Below are positions 18,118 to 27,929 of a stretch of 64,000 bases of DNA, piece after piece; within the stretch, counting starts at the first letter, position 1, and every line of letters begins with the position of its first letter. Source of the stretch: CAYVFC01 sp964450715 (GTDB lineage: Bacteria > Myxococcota_A > Polyangia > Polyangiales > JAFGIB01). Both the position numbers and the translations under genes were made by a program. The stretch is taken from positions 1 to 64,000 of the forward strand of contig CAYVFC010000021.1 of the NCBI GenBank assembly GCA_964450715.1. The letters run 5' to 3'. The notes below the pieces were generated by a model that ran no database searches, was not told where the DNA came from, and was given only the letters and a program-made list of their open reading frames with translations.

Positions 18118-18279
18118 AGTGCCGCGACCAGTAGATTTCGACCGGTTTGCGGCGGTCTTCGGCGCCGAATGGCGGCGTCACTCCTGCTCGAAATAGCCCC
18201 GCTATTGCTCGTCGTCGCTCCTTGCCCTCGGCGCCGAATCCTCGCCGGTATCCGCTCGAAATCTACTGGTCGCGGCACT
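18118..18279. repeat. 162-bp imperfect palindromic element A
   Basis: Outer arms 18118-18141 and 18256-18279 are exact 24-base inverted repeats. Inside them a second arm pair contains TTCGGCGCCGA. The centre is AATAG-CCCCG-CTATT. The core ATAGCCCCGCTATTGCTCG with TCGTCGC just after it is very like 51670-51697 of element B. The stop codon and about 26 last codons of the MMPL gene lie inside. It looks like a MITE- or REP-like insertion; no transposase is seen. Confidence 0.75.
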
Positions 18280-20556
18280 CGACGGCGGTTCCAGGAACCG
18301 CGGCCTGAAGATCAGGCTGATAGCCGGCAGCACCAGCAGCGCGCCCACCAGGCAGGCGCTGATGCTCACCACCACCAGGATGCCGAAAAACCGGACCGGG
18401 AAAAAGGTGGAGATGATCAGCACGGAGAAGCCGATCACCACCGAGAGGGCGTTGAAGACGATGCCGCGGCCGCTGGTGGTCAGGGTGGTCGCCACCGCCT
18501 CGCCGGGCGCCAGGCCCCGGCGGCGCTCCTCGCGGTACCTCCAGAGGTAGTGAATCGTGTAGTCCACGCCCACACCTATCATGATAGAAGACAGCATGGC
18601 CGTGGGAATATTCAACTCGATGCCCAGGTAGCCCATCAGGCCGAAGAGCAGCAGCATGGTGAGCCCGAGCGGGGTGGCCGCCAGCAACCCGGCTACCGCC
18701 GATCGGAACAGGATGGCTACCAGCAGGGCCACCAGCACCATGGAGAGCAGCAGGCTCAGGATCTGCCCCCGCACGATCTCGCGCACCAGCTCGGCCAGCA
18801 GCTCCGCGAACCCGCCCACCACGGTGAAGGGGTGGCCCTGGTTGTCGGCCAGGTACTTCTCGACGTACTGCACCACGTCCATCGATACCGTGGTGCCGGT
18901 ATCGTTGATACGCGCCGTCACCTGGGCGTGCTTGTAAGGGAAATCCACCAGTTTGTCGAAATCGTCCGGGTCTCCGCTCATGGAGTAGAGCAGGAAGTAC
19001 TGGGCGATGGCCTCGCGCGTGTCGGGAATCTTGTTGAAGGCCTCGTCCCCGTCGTTCATCACCTCGTTCATCTCGCGCACGATCTTGGCGATGGAGGCGG
19101 TGATGTCCACGTTGGGGTGGGCCTCCAGGTGCTTCTCCAGCCGGTCGATTTGCTTCATGACCGCGGGATCCTTGATGTCGCCTTCGGCCACGATGGAGAC
19201 GCTGGTAGCGCCGCCCAGGTTGTCGTTGACGATGTCGTTGCCGCGCGCCACCTGGCTGTCGGGGTCGTAGAAGTTGGCCGGATTGGTATCCACCACGATG
19301 CGCGGTATCCCGCTGGCCACGGCCAGCACGAAGAGGACGATGGCGATCAAGATGCCGCGGGGGTGGCGCACGGCTCCGGCGGCCGTCTTTTGCAGCAGGC
19401 GGTCGAGCGCCGAGAGCCTCTGCTCGCCTTTCTCGTCCTTGCCCAGCACGGGTTTGGCCCGGGGGAGCACGGCCAGCACGGCCGGGATGAAGAGCAGGCT
19501 GCCGGCCAGCGCATAGGTGATGCCGATGGCGGCCAGGATGCCCATCTTCTTGGCCGGCACGATGATGTGGGTGAGCAGGCAGAGCACGCCCGCCGCGGTG
19601 GTCACGGCCGTGGCCAGCACCGGCGCTCCCAGCTCGGTGATGCCGCGGTGAGCGAGCTGCTTCGAGGTGAGGTCGGTTCCGGGCTGGTTGTCCTCTTGAT
19701 AGCGCGCCAGCACGTGTATCCCGTAGTCGTTGGCCACGGCGATCAGAAAGACCGGCAGGATGATCATCACCAGCTGGATCTTCCAGCCCAGCAACGGGAT
19801 GAGCCCCATGGCGAGCAGGATGGACATGATGGTGACGATGGCCGGCAGCAGCACGCCGCGCAGCTGCCGGAAGCAGACGAAGAGGAAGATCAGCATGATG
19901 CCGATGCCGCCGGGCAGGAACTTCTGCATGTCGCCCCGGATATCCTCCCCCAGGTTGATGCGCAGAAAGGGCAGCCCGGCCACGTGGATGGGCTCGGGCC
20001 CGGGGTTGTCCGCGATGACCTGGTTGAGCCTGGCGATGGCCGTATCGTCGGTGGCCTTGTAGTTCATGAAGCCCACGATAGCCGTGTGCTTGAAGTCCTT
20101 GGAGACCACGCTGCCGTAGACCAGGTCGTTGTCCTTCAGATCCGCCCTCAGCCTCTCCCGTCGCTTCTCCGACTTGGGAATGCGCCTGACCGCCGGGTCG
20201 ACGATCATGGCGCCATCTTCGCCCTTGATCTCCTTGAGGGTGAAGAGGCTGATGATCTTGTCGAACTCCTTGACCCTCTCCATCTGCTTGGATATGGCCT
20301 GGGCGCGCTGCAGGGTTTCCGGTGCCAGCACGTCGTCGGCCGAGAGAACCATCACCACCATGTCGGTGCCGCCGAAGAGCTTCTCGATCCGGTCCAGGTC
20401 GATGCGGGCCGGGAAATCGTCCGGCAGCTGGTTCTTTACCTCGGGGTCGATCTCGGCCTTGGGCAGCCAGGTCGCGAAGTAGGCCGATACCCCTACGAAG
20501 AGCACGATGAAGAGCCAGGGGAGCTTGACGACCACATCCGCTATCTTGGTGAGCAC
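18202..20556 (-). CDS. MMPL/RND-superfamily lipid exporter
   Basis: Predicted inner-membrane exporter, 784 aa, with two repeats of one helix, a large periplasmic loop and five helices (first helix LPWLFIVLFVGVSAYFATWL). Typical segments are LMIFLFVCFRQLRGVLL-like, ANDYGIHVLARYQED in half 1 and IGVGVDYTIHYLWRYREE in half 2. Related proteins move hydrophobic molecules such as hopanoids or lipids. The start is GTG at 20554-20556. The last residues (SSAATSRFRADTGEDSAPRA plus RSDDEQ) are encoded by the palindromic element at 18118-18279, so the native C-terminus was probably replaced. It sits between a DUF1302-like barrel and a LolA-like carrier. Confidence 0.87.
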   Translation of the reverse strand: MLTKIADVVVKLPWLFIVLFVGVSAYFATWLPKAEIDPEVKNQLPDDFPARIDLDRIEKLFGGTDMVVMVLSADDVLAPETLQRAQAISKQMERVKEFDKIISLFTLKEIKGEDGAMIVDPAVRRIPKSEKRRERLRADLKDNDLVYGSVVSKDFKHTAIVGFMNYKATDDTAIARLNQVIADNPGPEPIHVAGLPFLRINLGEDIRGDMQKFLPGGIGIMLIFLFVCFRQLRGVLLPAIVTIMSILLAMGLIPLLGWKIQLVMIILPVFLIAVANDYGIHVLARYQEDNQPGTDLTSKQLAHRGITELGAPVLATAVTTAAGVLCLLTHIIVPAKKMGILAAIGITYALAGSLLFIPAVLAVLPRAKPVLGKDEKGEQRLSALDRLLQKTAAGAVRHPRGILIAIVLFVLAVASGIPRIVVDTNPANFYDPDSQVARGNDIVNDNLGGATSVSIVAEGDIKDPAVMKQIDRLEKHLEAHPNVDITASIAKIVREMNEVMNDGDEAFNKIPDTREAIAQYFLLYSMSGDPDDFDKLVDFPYKHAQVTARINDTGTTVSMDVVQYVEKYLADNQGHPFTVVGGFAELLAELVREIVRGQILSLLLSMVLVALLVAILFRSAVAGLLAATPLGLTMLLLFGLMGYLGIELNIPTAMLSSIMIGVGVDYTIHYLWRYREERRRGLAPGEAVATTLTTSGRGIVFNALSVVIGFSVLIISTFFPVRFFGILVVVSISACLVGALLVLPAISLIFRPRFLEPPSSAATSRFRADTGEDSAPRARSDDEQ

Positions 20557-20580
20557 TTGTCGCTTCCTTTCCGTAGCCTG

Positions 20581-22185
20581 TCAGAAAGAGGCCATCAGCT
20601 GGGCATACCCCGCGCTCTGGATCTCCTCGATCATGCCGAACAGGGTGTCGTCCGGCCCCCCGTAGATCTCGCCGCCCGCGACCACCTGCAGCGCATCGGT
20701 GATGTCGTAAGCCAGCTTGGGCCGGGCCATCCAGTCGTCGGTGCTGACGTTGTACATCCCGCTTACCTCCAGCGAGAGGGTCTCGTGCAGCAGCTTCCAC
20801 TGCAGGCGCAGGAAGGCCGAGTGCTGCCAGCGCTCGGTCTGGCTCTGGATCATCTGGTTGGTCTTGGCCAGGCGGTTGCCCATCTCTTCCAGGAACAGCG
20901 GCTGGATCGGGGCCGGGATGATATCGGGGATCTGGTCGGCTCCGCTCAAGCTCATGGGCTCGGCCTGGATCTCCTCCCATTCGAAGGTGTACCGCCCCAC
21001 GTACTGGGCGATGATCATCAGGTCGCCGAATTCGCGGTCCACCCCCAGCACCAGCTGCAGGTCGGGCTCGGGGACCTGGTCCCGCGTGTCGTAGTGTAGC
21101 GGATGGCGATAGGCCGCCTCGCCGCGCAGGCCGAACAGGTCGCTTACCGGCGCGGCGAAATCGGCGCCCACCACGTGGTGCTGGTAGGGAATGCGGAGAA
21201 GCGCGACCGAGGGCGCGTCGTCGGGGAAGGTCACCTGGTCCACCACCACGCCCGGCATGGGCGCGTGACCGAAGAGATAGGAAACCGACAGCTCCACCTC
21301 GGGCAGCTCCAGGTGCAGGCGGCCGGCGCCCAATCCCTTGTCGAGCCGAGGCGCGGGGTATTCGTCCCGCAGCGTGATGAAGTCGGGGAAGGGTAGCTCG
21401 GGTATCTCGGTGGGGCGGTACAAAGGCACCCAGACCCCTTCCAGGCGAAACGGGTAGAGGTTGAAGAAACTTCTCAGCGCCAGGTTGCCGATCCGCTGGT
21501 CATCCTCGTTCGGGGAGCGAACGCGCATGGACATGGGGGTCAGGTTGCTGGTGGGATTGAAGCCGTCCGCCCGACCCCAGACGACGACCTGCTGGCCCAG
21601 CCGGAAATCGAAGGGGCCCGCGTACACGTTCACGTAGCCCTCGCGCAGATCGAGCTCGGTCCGGGGCTTGCTTCCCTCGTAGCCGTAGCGGAAGCGGATC
21701 TCGGCAAAGCCGTCTCCGTATGAGCCCTTGCGCACGCGCAGCTTGAGCGAGGGCTCGGCATAAGCGTTCTTGATCTCGGCCGCCTTCTTTTCCGGCTGCT
21801 TTCCCGCGTACACCACCCCGCGCACGTAGCCGTTTAGCTCCACCGCGGTCTGGCTCAACAGGCTCGGCTGCGCTGGCGCGGGCGCGTCGTCGTAGACCGC
21901 GGGCGCGGCGACGGGATCGGTGCCGCCGCCCGTCGTTTCGCCCGAGACGGTTCCTGCCCCGCCCGACGCTTGCTGCTTGTCGGTGGCGCCGTCTGCGGTC
22001 GCCGAATCATCGGTGGCGCCGTCAACGGTCTCGGCCTGCGGCTCCGCCTCTAGCTTGCCGCTGACCGCGTCGTCGAACAGCCCGGCGCGCGCTTCGCTCG
22101 CCGGAAGCAGCAGAAGCAGCGCGACGAGAACCGGGTCGTAGTTCTCTCGACGCCGTATCCCGCCCTGGCTCTTCGTCCGCTTCAT
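20581..22185 (-). CDS. DUF1302-like outer-membrane beta-barrel protein
   Basis: A 534-aa exported protein. The signal peptide is PVLVALLLLLPASEARA. A low-complexity Thr/Asp/Gly-rich stretch follows. The rest alternates beta strands (ELDLREGYVNVYAGPFDFRL; GQQVVVWGRADGFNPTSNLT) like the DUF1302 family and ends in Phe (LMASF), the usual last residue of BamA substrates. I chose the ATG at 22183-22185 with GGAGGCGAG upstream; the open frame continues beyond, but without protein-like sequence. First gene of the operon with the MMPL exporter and the LolA-like protein, suggesting a trans-envelope route for a hydrophobic molecule. Confidence 0.75.
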   Translation of the reverse strand: MKRTKSQGGIRRRENYDPVLVALLLLLPASEARAGLFDDAVSGKLEAEPQAETVDGATDDSATADGATDKQQASGGAGTVSGETTGGGTDPVAAPAVYDDAPAPAQPSLLSQTAVELNGYVRGVVYAGKQPEKKAAEIKNAYAEPSLKLRVRKGSYGDGFAEIRFRYGYEGSKPRTELDLREGYVNVYAGPFDFRLGQQVVVWGRADGFNPTSNLTPMSMRVRSPNEDDQRIGNLALRSFFNLYPFRLEGVWVPLYRPTEIPELPFPDFITLRDEYPAPRLDKGLGAGRLHLELPEVELSVSYLFGHAPMPGVVVDQVTFPDDAPSVALLRIPYQHHVVGADFAAPVSDLFGLRGEAAYRHPLHYDTRDQVPEPDLQLVLGVDREFGDLMIIAQYVGRYTFEWEEIQAEPMSLSGADQIPDIIPAPIQPLFLEEMGNRLAKTNQMIQSQTERWQHSAFLRLQWKLLHETLSLEVSGMYNVSTDDWMARPKLAYDITDALQVVAGGEIYGGPDDTLFGMIEEIQSAGYAQLMASF

Positions 22186-22299
22186 CTCGCCTCCATCCGT
22201 TCCCGAGGAAACATACCCCCTTATTGCTCGTCGACAACTGTTGCCGCAATCTTTCCCGGGTACCAAGCAGCGTAAAGAACCGGTCACAGACAGGGCACG

Positions 22300-22529
22300 A
22301 TGCCGCAACACGCCGAGGCGCTTGAGCGATATCCAGCCCTGGTCATGCAGCTCATCGCCCGCGCACAGGCGCTGGAGGCGCAGGGGCGAGACATCGTACA
22401 CATGGAGGTCGGCGAGCCCGACTTGCCCACGGCTTCCACCGCGCATCGCGCCACGTTCGTTTCGCCTACACCACGGGCATCGATCGGCTGCAGCAAGGCC
22501 TGCGCCGGCTCCGCGCGAAGCTGGGCTGA
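22300..22529 (+). pseudogene. Aminotransferase remnant: N- and C-terminal ends joined by an internal deletion
   Basis: The first part encodes MPQHAEALERYPALVMQLIA then RAQALEAQGRDIVHMEVGEP, the usual N-terminus of a class I/II pyridoxal-phosphate aminotransferase. At 22458-22529, in another frame, RFAYTTGIDRLQQGLRRLRA KLG and a TGA follow, which matches the end of such enzymes (RFSYA...LRRL type). About 300 central codons, including the PLP lysine, are missing, so it cannot be active. The first frame runs open into grpE. Confidence 0.7.
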
Positions 22530-22626
22530 GGCCGAGGTAAGCCCCTTGACACCCTTCCGGCGATGCACAGGTTGTGATCAAGGCCCGCAGAGGGCCGGCT
22601 ACTACCCATATTCGAGGGTTCGGGTG

Positions 22627-23166
22627 ATGGTCGACATTCGCGAATTCACGCCGCTGGAAGAGCACGGTTCAGAGCCGGAGCAGCTCACGCGCGCCTGCGA
22701 GGCGCCGGAGCAGAACGGCGGATCGGCCGTCGAGCGGCGGCTCTGCGAGGAGCTGGAGAAAGTGCGGCAGCGCGAGGCCCTGCTCGAAAAGGATTTCCGC
22801 AACTACCGTCGCCATGCCGAGCGATCCCTGGCCGAGGCGGAGAACCGGGCCAGGCACGAGCTGCTCGGCGAGCTGGGGGAGGTGGTCCGGTTGCTGGAGG
22901 TGGCGATCGAAGCGGCCGAGCGCGATCCCGCATCGGTACGTGAGGGGATCGAGTTGGTAGCCGATAACCTGCAGAAGGTCTTTCAGCAGCACGGGCTAGA
23001 ACGGATACCCACTACTGGTGCCCGCTTCGACCCGGCGCTGCACGAAGCGGTGATGACCGAGGACCGAGCGGGCGTTGCCAGGGGCACGGTTACCGGGGAG
23101 GTCTGCCCGGGATTCCGCACCGACGAGGCAGTGGTGCGGGCGGCCAAGGTCGTGGTGGCTGCTTAA
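22627..23166 (+). CDS. grpE: GrpE-like nucleotide exchange factor
   Basis: Predicted ADP-release factor for DnaK, 179 aa. A long coiled coil (LEKVRQREALLEKDFRNYRR) is followed by the GrpE core (ADNLQKVFQQHGLERIP; GARFDPALHEAVM) and the beta domain with GTVTGEVCPGFRTDEAVVRA and AKVVV, a variant of the GY..R.LRPA.V.V pattern. I chose the ATG at 22627 because upstream codons belong to the aminotransferase remnant. dnaK and dnaJ are not in the window. The sequence is somewhat divergent, so it may be a second GrpE paralogue. Confidence 0.8.
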   Translation: MVDIREFTPLEEHGSEPEQLTRACEAPEQNGGSAVERRLCEELEKVRQREALLEKDFRNYRRHAERSLAEAENRARHELLGELGEVVRLLEVAIEAAERDPASVREGIELVADNLQKVFQQHGLERIPTTGARFDPALHEAVMTEDRAGVARGTVTGEVCPGFRTDEAVVRAAKVVVAA

Positions 23167-23253
23167 CCCCACCGCTCGCTTGAGTTGAATCGCCTGGCTT
23201 GGCCTTCCCGCGCCACTCTAGACGCCGGCAAGGCAAAAGCGATCAAGTCGTAT

Positions 23254-23446
23254 TACTGACTTTCTCTTCGGCAAATAGGACATATGGAACGTCTCGTGGT
23301 TTTCCGCCACTTCCATGTCATTTCGACCGGAGGGAGAAATCTCCTGCAAATGGAGATCTCTCCCTCCGGTCGAGATGACAACGACAGCGAAGCTCGAGGA
23401 CGCCTCGAATACGGTCGCGATCCTTTGGTAGAAGAGAAAGTCAGTA
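23254..23446. repeat. 193-bp MITE-like element with nested inverted repeats
   Basis: The ends are exact 16-base inverted repeats (23254-23269, TACTGACTTTCTCTTC, and 23431-23446). Inside, 23316-23344 and 23352-23380 form a 29-base stem with two mismatches and a 7-base loop. The inner arm (GTCATTTCGACCGGAGGGAG) resembles a repeat I recall from intergenic DNA of many phyla; a related single copy is at 52460-52487. The 391-base gap 23167-23557 holds nothing else. Confidence 0.7.
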
Positions 23447-23557
23447 GAACGGATCCCGAAAACTCCCGTCGTCTCGCGCCGAGCGGCGTTTCGCACGCGT
23501 CCATACCTTTTTTACGGTTTTTGTTACGCTTCCCCGTTCAGGGAGGCGGATGCGAAC

Positions 23558-25012
23558 ATGACCCCACGGGTAAACATGACGATGGGACAGGAAACCGGTG
23601 TCGGCGCGGCAGAATTCGGATCCCCGGTCCTATTTGCGGCGGTGTTGTTAATCGCGTTCTCCTGTGGCGGAAGCGAAACGCCCGCAAGATCGTCCGATAA
23701 CACGCCCAAATCGATTCCGATCACCTATCAGAACGGTCTGAACGAGAACGCCAACTTCGCGGCCGAGCCCTGGCAGCAGTCGGTCGACCGCGGGACCTAC
23801 GCGCGGATGGCGTACGGTTCGGGCAAGGGGATCAGCCGGCCTCCGGACGAGGACGAGTTCAACGCGATCCAGCGCCTGGCGCTGGAAGCGGAGAAGTTTC
23901 GCGGGCTGAAGTTCATCCGTCCGGTGGATATCCGGATCGAGAACAAGGAGGCCATGAGGGCCTACGTGCGTAGCAAGGTCAAACGCAGCGAAATCGATCG
24001 GATGCGGATTCGCTATCAGGCGCTGGGGATGCTGGACGAGGAGATGACCACCGACGATATCCTCGAGGAGATCGACGAGTCCGATCCGCCCCTCGGCTAC
24101 TACGATCCGAAGCTCAACCGCCTGGTGGTGCGGGATGACGTAGCGCCGGGGCTGCTCATGCTGGGCCGCCGCAGGGCCCAGGTCGAGAATCGAGCGGCCA
24201 TGTTGCACGAGCTGGTACACGCGCTTCAGGACCAGCACTACCAAATCGACCGGGCGCTGGAGCAGGAGCGCCCCGCGGACGAGCGAGCCGCCCGCATGGC
24301 GCTGGTGGAGGGCGACGCCACGCTGGCCATGATCAACTACATCGTCAAGCGGCTCGGCCTCAAGTTCGAGTCGGTTATCCGAGAACAGGAGACCTTCCGG
24401 CACGTGATCGGGATCGAACGGGCCATGTCCTTTTCCCGCCGGCTGACCGCTGCCCAGATGAAACTGCTCTTCCGCTACCAGCGCGCCGCCCTGTTCGTCG
24501 CCGGTCTGCTGGACGACGGCGGCTGGGAGGCTGTCAACGGGGCGTTCCGGTCCATGCCCACCTCGACCTCCCAGATCTACGAGTACCAGCGCTATATGGA
24601 GAAATGGAGCGCGCCGGTTTTGAAGTCCCCGTCGATCGCTACTCTCAAGCGAGCCGGCTATCGAGTGCTGCAGAGCGACGTGCTGGGCCGACTCGACCTC
24701 GATGTTTACCTGTCGCGCGGGGTGGCCGATACCGAGTCGATCGCCTCGGATTGGAACGGCGACCGGCTGCTGGTTCTGGGGCGCAAGGGAAAGTATGCCG
24801 CCTATTGGATCGTCGGCTTGAGCGATCCGCGCAGTGTCGAGCTGGTAGTGAACCTCGCCAATGATGGGTACGAAGCCCCGGCCCAAGAGGCGAAGATACC
24901 GTTCCGCGTAGAGAACTACGGCTCTCACGTGCTGATCATGCGGGGCGTGGATGAGAAGCTGCACGAGCGGCTGGCAGAGGAGTTCATCGCCTGGGCCGCC
25001 AAGGCCAGGTAG
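23558..25012 (+). CDS. Putative zinc metallopeptidase lipoprotein, paralogue 1
   Basis: A 484-aa protein of unknown substrate. A lipobox-like AFSCGG follows a hydrophobic stretch (VLFAAVLLIAFSC), so membrane anchoring is likely. The core LHELVHALQDQHYQ has the HExxH zinc motif and ALVEGDATLAMINY probably supplies the third ligand, Glu. GYYDPKLNRLVVRDD precedes the motif, as in its paralogue at 46258-47637 (GYFDPRERRLVIRDD). The ATG at 23558 has GGGAGG about 11 bases upstream. The family is common but poorly characterised; protease activity is inferred from the motif only. Confidence 0.72.
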   Translation: MTPRVNMTMGQETGVGAAEFGSPVLFAAVLLIAFSCGGSETPARSSDNTPKSIPITYQNGLNENANFAAEPWQQSVDRGTYARMAYGSGKGISRPPDEDEFNAIQRLALEAEKFRGLKFIRPVDIRIENKEAMRAYVRSKVKRSEIDRMRIRYQALGMLDEEMTTDDILEEIDESDPPLGYYDPKLNRLVVRDDVAPGLLMLGRRRAQVENRAAMLHELVHALQDQHYQIDRALEQERPADERAARMALVEGDATLAMINYIVKRLGLKFESVIREQETFRHVIGIERAMSFSRRLTAAQMKLLFRYQRAALFVAGLLDDGGWEAVNGAFRSMPTSTSQIYEYQRYMEKWSAPVLKSPSIATLKRAGYRVLQSDVLGRLDLDVYLSRGVADTESIASDWNGDRLLVLGRKGKYAAYWIVGLSDPRSVELVVNLANDGYEAPAQEAKIPFRVENYGSHVLIMRGVDEKLHERLAEEFIAWAAKAR

Positions 25013-25020
25013 CCGGATGG

Positions 25021-27924
<2,904 letters not shown>

Positions 27925-27929
27925 CGAGC

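Noticed and set aside
18280..21099. Very long plus-strand open frame (about 1000 codons from 18100)
   Set aside because: It is antisense to the MMPL and DUF1302-like genes and is His/Gln/Arg-rich with no domain; typical of high-GC shadow frames.
22300..22626. The upstream frame as a true N-terminal extension of GrpE
   Set aside because: Its residues match an aminotransferase N-terminus, and the next part is aminotransferase C-terminus in another frame.
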